Notes: generated by a model from the sequence alone, not told the origin. DNA of 64,000 bases from Elephas maximus indicus (GCF_024166365.1 NC_064825.1:100516480-100580479); one strand, 5' to 3'; counted from the stretch's first letter, positions 1 to 11,705 are shown. Numbers and translations: made by a program.

Positions 1-1750
1 CAAAGAGCAGTTTGAGAAGACAAAGTATTATATTGACATGAGCAAAGACCTGGAGATAGAAAATCAAAAGGGAAGAATACACTGGGCATTTCTCAAGCTG
101 AAAGAACTGAAGGAAAAATTCAAGTCTTGAGTTGCAATTGGAGGATTCTATGGGGAAGATATTAAACAACTCAGGAAGCATTAAAAAAAGGTAGAAGGAA
201 TACACAGAGTCACTATACCAAAAAGAATTGGTCTACATTCAACCATTTCAGGAGGTAGCGTATGACCAGGAACCGATGGTACTGAAAGAAGAATTCCAAC
301 TGCACTGAAGGCATTGGCAAAAAACAAGGCTCCAGGAATCAAGGGAACACCAACTGAGATGTTTCAACAAAAAGATGCAGTGCCGGAAGCGCTCACTTGT
401 CTATGCCAGGAAATTTGGAAGACAGCAACCTGGCCAACCGACTGGAAAAGCATCATATTTATGCCTATTCCCAAGAAAGGTGATCAAACTGAATGCGAGG
501 ATTATCGGACAATATCATTAATATGAGACACAAGTAAAATTTTGCTGAAAATCATTCAAAAGCGGCTGCAGCAGTATATCAACAGGGAACTGCCAGAAAT
601 TCAAGCCAGGGATATCATTGCTGATATCAGATGGATCCTGGCTGAAAGCAGAGAATACCAGAAAGGTGTTTACCTGTGTTTTATTGATTATGCAAAGGTA
701 TTCGACTGTGTGGATCATGACAAATGATGGATAACATTGCAAAAAATGGGAATTCCAGAACACTTAATTGTGGTCATGAGGAACCTGTACATAGATCAAT
801 AGGCAGTTGTTCGAACACAACAAGGGGATACTACATGGCTTAAAGTCGGGAAAGGCATGTATCAGGGTTATATCCATTCACCATACTTATTCAATCTGTA
901 TGCTGAGCAAATAATACGAGAAGCTGGACTATATGTTGAAGAACAGGGCATCAGGAATGGAGGAAGACTCATTAACAACCTACAATATGCAGATGACACA
1001 ACCTTACTTGCTGAAAGTGAAGAGACTTGAAGCACTTACTAATGAAGACCACAGCCTTCAGTATGGATTACACCTCAACATAAAGAAAACAAAAATCTTC
1101 ACAAATGGACCAATAAGCAACATCACGATAAACAGAGAAAATATTGAAGTTGTCAAGGATTTCATTTTACTTGGATCCACGATCAACATCCATGGAAGCA
1201 GCAGTCAAGAAGTCAAAGGACACATTGCATTGGGCAAATATGCTGCAAGAGACCTCTTTCAAGTGTCAAAAAGCAGAGATGTCACCCTGAAGTCTAAGGT
1301 GTGCCTGACCCAAGCCATGGTATTTTCTATCGCCTCATATGTACGCGGAAGCTGGACAATGAATGAGGAAGACGGAAGAAGAATTGACACCTTCGAATTA
1401 TGGTGTTGGCGAAGAATATTGAATATACCATGGACTGCCAAAAGAACAAACAAATCTGTCTTAGAAGTACAGCCAGAATACTCCTTAGAAGCAAGGATGG
1501 CAAGACTTTGTCTCGCATACTTTGGACATGTTATCAGGAGGGTAATCCCTGGAAAAGGACATCATGCTTGGTAAAGTAGAGGATCAACCAAAAAGGGGAA
1601 GACCCTCGACAAGATGTATTGACATGGTGGCTGCAACAATGGGCTCAAGCATAACAATAATTTGAGGGTGGTGCAGGACCAGGCAGTGTTTCGTTCTGTT
1701 GTGCATAAGGTCACTATGATTCGGAACCAACTTGACAGCATCTAACTACA
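1..1750 (+). mobile_element. RTE-clade LINE, 3' part of the reverse-transcriptase ORF and 3' tail (decayed)
   Basis: This is a non-LTR retrotransposon copy that enters from the left edge, so its endonuclease half lies outside or is missing. Three broken reading-frame pieces carry reverse-transcriptase landmarks. At 314-526 there is an NKAPG block and then a PIPKKGD...YRTISLI block. At 542-727 is motif A (FIDYAKVFDCVDH). At 986-997 is the YADD catalytic box, in a frame closed shortly after by a stop. At 933-1574 is the C-terminal region with the typical 'YFGHVIRR' stretch. In-frame stops at several points and frame changes make it dead. The 3' end at about 1690-1745 has the tail shared with the SINEs here ('cataaggtcactatgattcg'). 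The family is RTE/BovB-like and abundant in afrotherians. Confidence 0.93.
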
Positions 1751-2063
1751 ACTACTTTGAGGAGGCAGGTGTTCCCCAGTCATATTTTGAGTGCCTCCCA
1801 CCCTGAGGGGTTCATCTTCCAGCACGGTATTAGACAATGTTCTGCTGCTATTTACAAGATTTTCACGGGTCAGTTTTCTCAGAAATAAACTGCCAAGTCC
1901 TTTTTCCTAGTCTTTATTAGTCTGGAAGCTCCACTGGAACCTGTCCACCAAGGGTGACCCTGCTGGTATTTGAAATACTGGTGGCAAAGCTTCCAGTATC
2001 ACAGGAACATGAAAGCCACCACAGTGTGACAAACGGACAGACGTGTCATGGTTGGGCACTCAC
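1751..2063 (-). mobile_element. RTE 5' region fragment, antisense
   Basis: Reads antisense to the head of the same RTE family. The motifs 'ctggtatttgaaatactggt' and 'gcttccagtatcacagg' recur in the sense orientation at 34731-34935 and 58505-58640. It abuts the 3' end of the preceding sense copy, so the two pieces lie tail to tail. It has no RTE 3' tail of its own. It could be a separate truncated insertion or a rearranged part of the neighbour. Confidence 0.8.
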
Positions 2064-2194
2064 AGCATGTTATCTGGGTCTATGGGGGCACAGGTCAGTT
2101 GTACCTTCTCTATTGTCTTTACAGCTACACTTGTATGTGCTTAAAAACTAGCAGCATTTTGAGGGCAGGGGCTGGACCAAAGAGAGGTCTCCAT

Positions 2195-2376
2195 GAAGGC
2201 TTGATGAAGGAAGGGAGGGAGGGAAGAAGAGAGGAAAGGGAGAAGGGAGGGAGAAACAAAGGATGGAAGGAAGGAAAGGAGAGAGGGAGGAAAGGAGGGA
2301 GGGAGGGAGGGAGGAAGGAGGGAGGGAGGGAGGGAAGGAGGGAGGGAGGGACGAAGGAAGGAAGTGAGGGAGAGCA
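2195..2376. repeat. Polypurine simple repeat (GGGA/GGAA)n
   Basis: About 180 bp almost wholly A and G on the plus strand, built of gggag and ggaag units. Long open frames on both strands here come only from the repeat. Mirror-like polypurine tracts can form triplex DNA. Confidence 0.95.
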
Positions 2377-2545
2377 GAGTTTCAGGGGCTCATAGGAAGT
2401 GTATGAAGCTTGAATGACTTTAGATTCTTCTGGGTAACCCATTCCTCAGCTATTTCTTTAACTTTCTGCCTAAGTGTGCCCACAATGTGGGTCTGATTTG
2501 CTGAGTCTGACCTATAAAAAAAAACCTATACCCTCATACAAAAAA

Positions 2546-3495
2546 TTTTTTTTTAATTTTTATTGTGCTGTAAGTGGAAGTTTACAAATCAAGTCAGTCT
2601 TTCATACAAAAATTTATATACACCTTGCTAGTTGCCAGTTGCTCTCCCCCTAGTGATTCAGGACATTTCTTCTCTCCACCCTGTATTTCCCTGTCCATTC
2701 AGCCAGCTTCTGTCCCCCTCTTCTTTTTTCATCTCCTCTCCAGACAGGAGCTGACCACATAGTCTCATGTGTCTACTTGATCCAAGAAGCTCACTCCTCA
2801 CCAGTATCATTTTCTGTCCTATAGTCCAGTTGGCTTTGGGAATGGTTCCTGTCTGGGGCTAACAGAAGATCTGGGGACCATGACCTCTGGGGTCCTTCTA
2901 GTCTCAGTCAGACCATTAAGTCTGATCTTTTTACGAGAATTTGAGGTCTCCATCCCACCGCTCACCTGTTCTCTCAGTAATCGGTTGTAGCCAGGCACCA
3001 TCTAGTCCTTCTGGTCTCAGGCTGTTGTAGTCTCTGGTTTATGTGGCCCTTTCTGTCTCTTGGGCTCGTAATTACCTTGTATCTTTGGTGTTCTTCATTC
3101 TCCTTTGCTCCAGGTAGGTTGAGACCAATTGATGCATCTTAGATGGCTGCTTGCTAGTGTTTGAGACCCCAGAAGCCACTCCCCAAAGTGTGATGCAGAA
3201 TGTTTTCTTAATAGATTTTGTTATGCCAATTGACCTAAATGTCCCCTGAGGCCGTGGTCCCCAGACCCCCGCCCCTGCTAAGCTGTCCTTTGAAGCATTC
3301 AGTTTATTCAGGAAACGTCTTTGTTTTTGGTGTAATCCAATTGTGCTGACCTCCACTGTATTGTGTGTTGTCTTTGCCTTCACCTAAAATAGTTCTTGTC
3401 TAATTTTTTTTTTTTTACTATCTAGTTAGTGGGTACCCCTCTCCCTCCCTCCCTCCCTACTCTGAAAACCATCAAGGAATATTTTCTTCTCTGTT
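2546..3495 (-). mobile_element. Lineage-specific L1, 3' end (5'-truncated), antisense
   Basis: Starts with a T-rich run (reverse of the poly-A tail), then 'attgtgctgtaagtggaag', the same 3' end seen at 37275 and 60308. It runs about 950 bp through the 3' UTR to 'tcaaggaatattttcttctc'. It carries no coding capacity. No clear TSD was found. Confidence 0.9.
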
Positions 3496-3524
3496 TAAAC
3501 ACACGGTCCCTGCCTTCACAGAGT

Positions 3525-3905
3525 GCCTTCACAGAGTTTATAGCCTAAGTGAGAGAGACAGGCAAGGAACAGAGCAATTAACAAGATAATAAGGTAAGAT
3601 AAGTGTTACGACAGAAAGCATGCAGGAAACCGTCAGAGCAAAGGAAGGGCATAGGGGGGGTAAGCAAGCCTGGCAGAGGGAACAACATGTGCAAAGGGCC
3701 AGGGGGGAGAGAGCACGTGGCAGAAAGGCCTGGTGATCTGCTTGGGAAACTAGAGAAGTTCAGTCTGACCAGAGCATAGCATGCTGGGGGCAAGAGGGGG
3801 AAGACGGGAGCCAAATCTATAAGGGCTTGTGGGCTTCTAAGGAGTTTGGGCTCCATCCTAAGAGCAGGGGGATCCCTTGAAGGGTTTCAAGCAGGGAGTC
3901 ACCTA
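3525..3905 (+). repeat. Ancient mammal-wide interspersed repeat (family not named)
   Basis: The phrases 'ggagtttgggctccatcct' and 'gggtttcaagcagggagtc' are a diverged copy of a long old mammal-wide repeat. Other pieces of what looks like the same repeat lie near 14.1-14.6, 59.6-60.0 and 61.2-61.4 kb. I do not recall the repeat's library name. Confidence 0.55.
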
Positions 3906-3937
3906 ATCACACAGGCATTATAAGCAGACTGTTCATT

Positions 3938-4135
3938 GAATCGGCCACTCTGAGTGGCAAAAACAGTTTAGCGTTCAGCTCCTAACTGAAAGGTTGGCAG
4001 TTCAAATCCACTTCGAAGCACCTTGGAAGAAAGCCTGGCAAACTACTTCAGAAAGATCACAGCCATTGAAAACCCCGTGGAGCAGGGCCGCTACGAGTTG
4101 GAGTTGACTTGATGGCAACTGGTTTGTTTTGTTGT
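3938..4135 (+). mobile_element. AfroSINE copy
   Basis: Contains the body 'aactgaaaggttggcagttc' followed by the terminal 'gttgacttgatggcaactgg' and a gttgttgtt tail. The promoter part is diverged. Target duplication not resolved. Confidence 0.88.
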
Positions 4136-4745
4136 TGTTGTTGCTATTAATTGAATAATGTGTATGAAAAAGTCTTCTGTTCATACAGAATGATTTTCGT
4201 CTAATGTTTTCCCGTAAATAAATGTGTGCTAAATCTATAAATCATCTGGGAAATTAGAAAGCAGAAAATCTTATGCTGCTTTTCTTGGCAAAGAAAAACT
4301 AAGAAAATGAGACAGAATTAATCTCATATTCCCAAACTTAAAGTTTCTCGTTGATCAAGCTGAAATTGTTCTATTCCAGTTTTTTCTCAGAATGATTCGA
4401 TTTCATATTTGTAATCCAAAAGGTTGAAAGTTCAGAAATCAAAACTCAAGCTTGTTAGTATAATACTAAGCTTCATTGAAGAAAAATTACCGGAATACTG
4501 AAGCTTATTCTTTTGGTTAAATAATGCATTTCCTGGTTTGGGTACATTTCAAAAGTAGTTCTCAAGTGTTCACAATAGCTGTGATTAACCTAATGAATGG
4601 AGTATAGTTCACTTCAATAAACGAGTGCTTTTCAAATAGTATACGAAAATGGAATTTTAAAATTCTCATTTGATTTTCTGGTGTGGTTACAAAAGTAAAC
4701 AGAAAACAGAAAGGAAATCACTGTTTAAAGGCACAGTATATCCGT
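4136..4745. other. No gene or recognised repeat
   Basis: AT-rich unique-looking sequence with no conserved reading frame and no repeat that I can name. Confidence 0.6.
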
Positions 4746-4746
4746 C

Positions 4747-4972
4747 TCAGGAGTCCCTGGGTGGTACAAACAGTCAACGTGCTCTGGCAAACAATTACTG
4801 TCCTCCACTGCCAACTGAAAGGTTGGAGTCTCAAGTCTGCCCAGAGCTGCCTCAGAAAACAACTCCTGGAAATCTGCTTCTGAACAGTCACTGAAAACCC
4901 CACGGAGTACTGTCATAACTCGGACACCCACGGAGTGGCCATGAGTTGGAATTGACTGGATGGCAACTGGTT
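4747..4972 (+). mobile_element. AfroSINE copy, longer subfamily
   Basis: Starts 'gagtccctgggtggtacaaa' and ends 'gactggatggcaactggtta'. It belongs to the longer subfamily in which the middle reads 'tgaaaaccccacggagtac'. Confidence 0.9.
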
Positions 4973-4989
4973 AACTGGTAGATCACATT

Positions 4990-5526
4990 CGTTATGGATT
5001 GAATTGTGTCCCCCCAAAATGTGTGTCAGCCTGACTAGGTCATGATTTCCATGATTCCCACAGGATCATTTTGTGTGGTTGTCCACCATTTTGTGATCTG
5101 ATGTAATCTTCCTGTGTTGTAAATCCTAACCTCTGTGAGGTTTTAATGGTTAACGAGGCAGCATTACAGGCAGTTAGGTTAATGAGGCAGGACTCAATCT
5201 ATAGGATTAGGTTGTGTTTTGAGTAAATCTCTTTTGAGATATAAAAGAGAGAAGCGAGCAGAGGCCTCACACCACCAAGAAAGAAGCACCAGGAACACAG
5301 CGCATCCTTTGGGACCAAGGTCCCTGGGCTGAGAAGCTCCTAGATCAGGAGAAGATTGATGACAAGAACCTTCCCCCAGAGCTGACAGAGAGAGAAAGCC
5401 TTTCCCAGGAGCTGGAGCCCTGAATTTGGACTTCTAGCCTCCTAGACTGTGAGAGAATAAATTTCTGTTTGTTAAAGCCATCCACTTGTGGTATTTCTGT
5501 TATAGCAGCGCTGGATAACTAAGACA
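4990..5526 (+). mobile_element. Solo LTR, ERVL-MaLR-like
   Basis: Begins near 'ttatggattgaattgtgtcc' and ends 'gctggataactaagaca'. A TATA-like 'gatataaaagagagaag' sits mid-element and a polyadenylation signal 'gagaataaatttctgttt' near the 3' end. Related copies are at 25345, 27670 and, inverted, 42826. No internal viral genes are present here. The family name is inferred from terminal similarity to MaLR LTRs. Confidence 0.75.
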
Positions 5527-5563
5527 CCGTTCAATAGAAAAACCCGCAGCTATCTATCCTACA

Positions 5564-5776
5564 GGAGTTCCTAGGAGGTGCAAACAGTTACGCACTCAGC
5601 CACTAACAGAAAAGCTAGGGGTTCAAATCCACCCAGAGGCACCTTGGAAGAAAGAACTGGCGATCTGCTCCGGAAGGATCACAGCCATTGAAGACCCCAT
5701 GGAGCACAGTTCCACTCTGACACACATAGGGTCGTCAAGATTCGGGGGCAACTGGAGGGCAACTGGCTTGGTTTTT
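5564..5776 (+). mobile_element. AfroSINE copy with 13-bp target duplication
   Basis: Flanked by tatctatcctaca at 5551-5563 and again at 5777-5789, which fixes both ends. The element starts ggagttcctagg and ends near ggcaactggcttgg. Confidence 0.95.
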
Positions 5777-5789
5777 TATCTATCCTACA

Positions 5790-6750
5790 TTAAGCCTTCT
5801 TCATTTGTTCAGCAGGATGAGGGGCTACATACATAAAGACCAGGTGTGTGGCATGTCTTTTAGTTAGCATAGCTAGGGAGAGCCTTGCTCAGGCAGTACC
5901 ATGGTTGGATCTAAAGAATGAGAAAGTGTTTGTCATTAGAAGAGCAGAAGAAAGGGTGGTCCAGGCAGGAGGAGCAGCATGTGCCAAGACCCAGAGGCAG
6001 CTACAGAATTCAATGGAGATAAAAATGAACAAACAAGTTGGAATCCCCACTGACTTGCAGTGTGAATAACTATTCATCACCTGCTCCTCTCACCTGCCTG
6101 TCTTCACCTTGTTTCTTCCCTCCTGCAGTGGAGGGCAGCTCCCATGGCTATTTAGGACCACTTGCTGGTTTTCTGGCTCTCCTTCCTTCCCTCCTCTCCA
6201 GCCTGCCCTCTGGCCTCCAATTCCCAGAGTGGTAGGGAGATGAAGTCAGCTCCAGCCACATTCATTTTTTAAAAAAAAACCCAGCCGTTTAAGGAAATCA
6301 TGGCTCTAAACAAACCCTCAAAGGTCCCTTTTCTCCCTGGGGAAGCAGTACCAGGGTCTGGGCCAGGGATTCCGGGTATGCGGGGAGGCCCCGAAGAGGG
6401 GAGGGACAGGTTCCTGTCAGGACCCCTCCCTGCGGGAGTTTTTGCTCACAGGCCCTGAGAACTAGCTATAGCTGGACCAGGCTGGTCTGCAGAGCTCTTG
6501 AGCCACTGGCCTCCATTGGCCACAAGCCTGGCCCATCCCAGAGGTTCTGCCCTCATTTTCAACTAGGGCCTAGGGGGCTGTTCCACAGTTCTCAGGCCAG
6601 TTGGTGCTCTAATAAGGCCAGAGTCATTCCCTGGGCATTTGGCAGTGATATGGCTTTTTCTGTTATTTATTATTATTATTATTTGTTACTTTTTTTGTCT
6701 TCTCACTTTTTGTTGTGAAACATATTATATATATAAAATAGTGTATATAT
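5790..6750. other. No gene seen
   Basis: Unique-looking sequence, GC-rich between 6.3 and 6.6 kb. No reading frame looks coding and no repeat could be named. Confidence 0.55.
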
Positions 6751-6751
6751 C

Positions 6752-6963
6752 ATAGAAGTTCTTAGGTGGTATAAATAGTTAATGTGCTCAGCTACTAAGC
6801 AAAAGGTTGGAGGTTTGAGTGTGCCCAGAGGTGCCTCAGAAGAAAGGCCGGGCAATTTACTTTGAAAATCAGGCAGTAAAAACCCTATGGAGCACAGTTC
6901 TACTCTGACACACATGGGATTGCCATAAGTCAGAATCAACTCCACAGCAGCTGACTTGGTCTT
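6752..6963 (+). mobile_element. AfroSINE copy, longer subfamily
   Basis: Body 'ctactaagcaaaaggttgg', then 'aaaaccctatggagcacag' and tail 'ataagtcagaatcaactcc'. Diverged copy. Confidence 0.9.
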
Positions 6964-6964
6964 A

Positions 6965-7027
6965 GTCACATGTATGTGTATATGTATGCATATGTATGTA
7001 TATGTATATGTGTGTGTACGTATGTAT
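6965..7027. repeat. (TATG/TATA)n microsatellite
   Basis: About 60 bp of alternating tatg, tgta and tata units between two SINE copies in opposite orientation. Confidence 0.9.
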
Positions 7028-7143
7028 ACCCATTGCCATCAAGTCGATTTTCATAGCGACCCTATAGGACAGAGTAGAACTGCCCCATAGGGTTTCCAAG
7101 GAGCAGCTGGTGGATTTGAACTGCTGACCTTTTGGCTAGCACG
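7028..7143 (-). mobile_element. AfroSINE, 3' part, antisense
   Basis: Reads 'attgccatcaagtcgatttt' through 'gaccttttggctagcacg', the reverse of the usual SINE 3' two-thirds. The head of the SINE is missing. Confidence 0.9.
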
Positions 7144-7639
7144 TTTTAAAGAATATAACGTTTATTTCTAAAATAATAATAAACAGAATGGAAACCTGTG
7201 TGCTCATCACCAGCCTAAGAAACAGCGTTATCAATACCTAAGTCCCTGTGGGTGCGGCTCCTGTTCTCCCCGCACCCCCAAAGCTAACCACTAGGCTGAA
7301 TCTTATGTTGCTGATGGCTGCCAACCAAAGACCCCAGGAACACAGCGTAAGAGACTGTTAGGTCTTTAATTTTGCAGCTGCAAAGGAGAGCACAGCCAGG
7401 GAAACCTGGGGAGTATCCGAGGGAGAAGGACCTTGCAGAGCCCTTAAAATGTCTGGGCTTGAACTGGGTGATTCCAAGGAAGGTCCAGGGAAGAGGAGCC
7501 CCTTCCTGGACTGAGTGCTCTCCAGAAGCAGAAACTATTCTGGGTGCTTCTTTTTTATCCAGGAGGCAGGAGAGTTAAAGCAGGGCTAGTAAAGGAGTGG
7601 CAATCACTCAGAGATGGGCAGCGTCAGAGAAGTGGCGCT

Positions 7640-7800
7640 TAACTGTCGATGGTTCTTTTTTCGTTGTGGTAAAAATATATGTAACACAACATTTGCCAAT
7701 TCAACCTTTTTTACATGTACAATTCGGCGACATAGACTGCATTAATCATGTTGTGCAATCATTACCAGTCTATGTCTTATTCCAAGTGGAGTTTACGGTT
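7640..7800 (-). mobile_element. Old L1M 3' end, antisense
   Basis: The stretch 'gtggtaaaaatatatgtaac' and 'acaattcggcgacatagac' resembles the reverse complement of an old L1 3' UTR. It lies just upstream of the CAC satellite. Confidence 0.55.
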
Positions 7801-7934
7801 TTTTGACAATGTTGTAACCTGTTTGTCATCACGGTTTTTCATTACTCAGTGTTACTCATTGCCTTGGTTTTCTTTATAGTATGTACATTACCTATTTGTG
7901 TATGCCTCAACAATACACTGTTTGTTATCAGCAT

Positions 7935-9390
7935 CACCGTGACTACCATCACCACCACCTCCACCATCATGATCATCTCCACCACCGTCACCTCCTCCAT
8001 CACCGCCACTGTTACAAGTAACAACCAACAATGCCATCATCACCATGACCAGCACTACCACTATCACCATCATCATCATCTTTATCACTATCACCACAAT
8101 AAGCATGGCCACAACCACCAACGCCATCGTCATCATCATTACCACCATCAGTATTACCACCATCACCATCACTACCACCATCACCATCACCACCATCACC
8201 ATCACCACCACCACCACCATCACCATCACCACCACCATCACCACCACCACCATCACCACCACCACCATCACCACCACTACCACCATCACCATCGCCACTA
8301 CCACCATCACCATCACCACCACCACCACCACCATCACCACCACTACCACCATCACCATCGCCACTACCACCATCACCATCACCACCATCACCACCACCAC
8401 CACCATCACCATCACCACCACCATCACCATCGCCACTACCACCATCACCATCACCATCACCATCACCATCGCCACTACCACCATCACCATCACCATCACC
8501 ACCACCACCATCACCACCACCACCATCACCACCACTACCACCATCACCATCGCCACTACCACCATCACCATCACCATCACCACCACCACCATCACCACCA
8601 CCACCATCACCACCACCACCACCATCACCATCACCATCACCATCACCATCGCCACTACCACCATCACCATCACCATCACCACCACCACCATCACCACCAC
8701 CACCATCACCACCACTACCACCATCACCATCACCATCACCACCACCACCATCACCACCACCACCATCACCACCACTACCACCATCACCATCGCCACTACC
8801 ACCACCACCATCACCATCACCACCACCATCACCATCGCCACTACCACCATCACCATCACCATCACCACCACCACCATCACCACCACCACCATCACCACCA
8901 CTACCACCATCACCATCGCCACTACCACCATCACCATCACCACCACCACCATCACCACCACCACCACCATCACCATCACCGCCACCATCACCATCACCAC
9001 CACCACCACCATCACCACCACCACCACCACCACCACCATCACCACCACTACCACCATCACCATCGCCACTACCACCATCACCACCACCATCACCATCACC
9101 ACCACCATCACCATCGCCACTACCACCATCACCATCACCACCATCACCATCACCACCACCACCATCACCACCACCACCATCACCATCACCACCATCACCA
9201 CCACCACCACCATCACCATCACCACTATCACCATCATTACATTACCACTACCTCCATCACCATCACCACAATTACCACCACCACCATGAACGCCACCATC
9301 ACGATCATTACCACCATTATCACAACCACAACTATAACCACCACCATCCCATTATCATGACTATCCTCCTACTACCACCATAATTCCGTA
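7935..9390. repeat. CAC/CAT trinucleotide satellite, about 1.4 kb
   Basis: More than 1.1 kb (8130-9240) is nearly pure cac/cat/acc triplets in one unbroken triplet phase. The edges (7935-8130 and 9240-9390) are more degenerate. A higher-order block containing 'catcgccactaccac' recurs about eleven times, for example near 8290, 8356, 8547, 8647, 8787, 8913 and 9112. The plus strand is almost free of G. Because the period is three, all forward frames stay open and would give poly-His, Thr/Ile or Pro/Ser peptides. There is no sign of real coding: the frame starts outside the repeat in non-coding DNA and has no splice or promoter context. Confidence 0.96.
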
Positions 9391-9974
9391 GTTACCACCA
9401 AAATTATATGTGCATCCTCACACCTACAGAGTCATCCTGGGTAGGGGTCCCCTCTGCCCTGGGTTTTTCTCATGTGTTGGTGTGTATCTGTGTGGAGGAA
9501 GGGGTGGTTATTGGTGGAGGGAAGGAAGGCTATTTAAAAAGTTTGAGTCTGAGCAGCCTTGAGATGCCTGCAAAGATCGGGTCCTCCTCATTGATCACCT
9601 ATTGTGTGCAGGGGCCCGTGGGACCAAGAGGGGAGCAGAGCCTTTGCCCTCATGAAGGAGCTGAGCCAAGGCCTGAGGTGATATCCTGTGCAGCCTCTGC
9701 TACCCCTGCTTCGTGAACCCTCACAGGGGTCCCAGAGACCCCAAGCCAGGCTGGCTCCATCCGCCTTCTTCCCAACACCCCTCAATCTCTAGGAAGGATG
9801 TGGGTCTGGGCTGCCAAAAGAACATGGGGATCGAGAGACAGAAAGGTTCACTGAGGCTCAGTGCACCGGGGCTCAGAGCAGGACCAGGGCTAGAACGGGT
9901 AGGAGACCCAACAGCGAGAGGCTCTGATCCACCTTATGCTGGCTACTTTAGGGGAATGTCTCTTACGGTGTGGC
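9391..9974. other. No gene seen
   Basis: Unique-looking, moderately GC-rich sequence. Short open frames here have no recognisable domain. Confidence 0.55.
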
Positions 9975-10090
9975 TTTGAATTTAGAACTCTGCCTCTCTG
10001 AGCCTCAGTTTTCTCATCTATAAATTGGGAATAGTAATAACCAGCCTCAATGGGCTGTGTGAGGATTAAGTATTTTTTTTAAGGGCCGTA
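9975..10090 (+). mobile_element. MIR fragment
   Basis: The MIR core is visible as 'ctctgagcctcagttttctc' then 'gtgtgaggattaagt'. Confidence 0.8.
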
Positions 10091-10369
10091 CAAGTGGCTA
10101 GCATGTATTGGAGCTCAAGGAACATGAGTCCCTTTTCTCCACCCAGGGGAGGGTTAGGGAGGGCTGGTGCCACAGGTTGGTTTCTAGTGAGAGGTGAGAC
10201 AGGGAGGCCTGGGCATCTCCTGCCCCTGGTGCTGGACAAGGGGCAGGAGACTGCAGGGAAGGGTCCTGAGCAGCTGGGACCTACCTCCCAAACTGCTCCC
10301 AATGTCCTCTGGTCCTGCCCTCCTCCCACACCATGGGGAGCTCAGAGGATGGGAGCCAGGGCTGTGAAG

Positions 10370-10660
10370 GGAGTGGGAGGCGGAGAGGGCAAGAGACGGA
10401 AGCGAGTTATGACAGGGAGGAAAAAGAAAAATGAGGGAAGAAGAGGGAAAAAGGAGGGGAAGGAAGGAGGGGAAGAGAGGAAAGGGAGACATCAGGGAAA
10501 GGAAATGAACAGAAAGGGGAGAAAGGGAAGGGAGAGAGGAGGGGAGGACTGGAGGGATAAGCAGAGGGAGCAAGAGAAGGAGAAATGAAGGGAGGAAGAG
10601 AGAGGAAGGAAGGGATGGAGGAAAGGAAGGAAAGAGGGAGGGAGGGAGAGGGGGATGAGC
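10370..10660. repeat. Polypurine block (GGGA/GGAA/GAGA)n
   Basis: About 290 bp dominated by A and G on the plus strand, less regular than the 2.2-kb tract. Open frames across it are composition artefacts. Confidence 0.9.
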
Positions 10661-11350
10661 AGGAGGCACCAGCAGCTCAGTGTCAGGCAGAACGGTCCCC
10701 AGGCAGGGATCCCAGCCCAGCCCTGCTCAGCTCAGTCCAGCCTGGGAGAGGAGGGGGCAGAGGGAGGGCCATGAGTGAGGTGTCATGGGCAGCTGGGCTG
10801 ACTGCCCTTGCCAGCTGCTTAACACCCTTCCCCATTGTCCTCCCTCCCCGCAGTGGGATCCCACCAACCTGCCACTGTGTCCACTGGGGACAATAGGGAG
10901 CTGTCAGGAGCTCTGTCGCCAGCTGCCTCCCCAAAAGGAGGTAACAGCAGCGTCTCCCTGACCTGGGTCTCAGGGCCAGCTGCCACCCCAATGAAGTCAG
11001 TTCACCATGCCGGGTCTTTAACCCCAGCACTGGGGAGGGGACCAGCAGCTGGGCCTTCCTCTGTCAGGACTCCATCCTCTCTGCCCCCTCCCTCTACTTC
11101 CCCCAAACCTCAGCCCCTTCAGGCCACTCCTCCCAGGGGTTCCCCCGACATTTGGCCTTGCTCTCAGCTTCTTTGGCTCATCAAGCTGGGGGACAGGCAG
11201 AAGGACTTGGCAGTGAGAGCAACAGAAAGAATCAAGATGTGTGGATTCTGGTCCCGACTTTGTCATTGTGGCAGAGATAGCCAGTTGTCCCTCATTATCT
11301 GTTCTCCCCTTCCTCCTGATAAATGGCATCTTTAATTTGGGGGTGGGTGC
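10661..11350. other. GC-rich unique sequence, no confirmed gene
   Basis: Holds a pyrimidine-rich run ending in CAG (10836-10852), which looks like a splice acceptor, followed by about 480 bp open in one frame. The peptide is Pro/Ser-rich without a known domain and no matching donor was identified, so I do not call an exon. Confidence 0.4.
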
Positions 11351-11705
11351 ATGGCTGCCCAGAGCAAAGACTACAGTTGCCCAGCCTCCTTTGCAGTTGG
11401 GTATGGCCAGGTGACTAAATTCTGGCCAGTGGAATATAACTGCAATACCTAGGGCTTGTCCTTATTGGGAAGGGCATACTCTTTTTTCAAGACTTCCACT
11501 TTTCTGCTGCTGGAATGCAGACATGATGGCTGCAGCTGGGGCAGCCATCTTGAGTTTAGAGGTAGAAGCAACATGTGAGCATGGCAGAGCAAACCAGGTG
11601 GATCCTGGGTCCCTGATGATCGTGGAACTGCCGTACCATCCCAGGCTGCTGACCTCTGGTCTTCGTGTACTGGAGAGAGAAATTAACCACTGATAATTAA
11701 GCCAC
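11350..11705 (+). repeat. Old mammalian interspersed repeat (family not named)
   Basis: Phrases such as 'ggccaggtgactaaattctg', 'atgatggctgcagctgggg' and 'ggtccctgatgatcgtgg' are a diverged member of a mammal-wide LTR-like repeat. Library name not recalled. Confidence 0.55.

Noticed and set aside
2048-2442. Lys/Arg/Glu-rich and Pro/Ser-rich frames over the purine tract
   Set aside because: Composition artefact of the (GGGA)n repeat, present on both strands.
7849-9360. 503-codon poly-histidine open frame and matching Thr/Ile and minus-strand Val/Met frames
   Set aside because: Open only because the satellite has a period of three; the flanks are non-coding and there is no splice or promoter context.
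7935-9390. CRISPR-like or prokaryotic tandem array
   Set aside because: No spacer-repeat structure, and the context is clearly mammalian.
10094-10669. Long plus and minus frames across the second purine block
   Set aside because: Same artefact; no domain.
10835-11335. Possible exon after a splice-acceptor-like CAG at 10852
   Set aside because: Peptide is Pro/Ser-rich without known similarity and no donor or partner exon could be seen.
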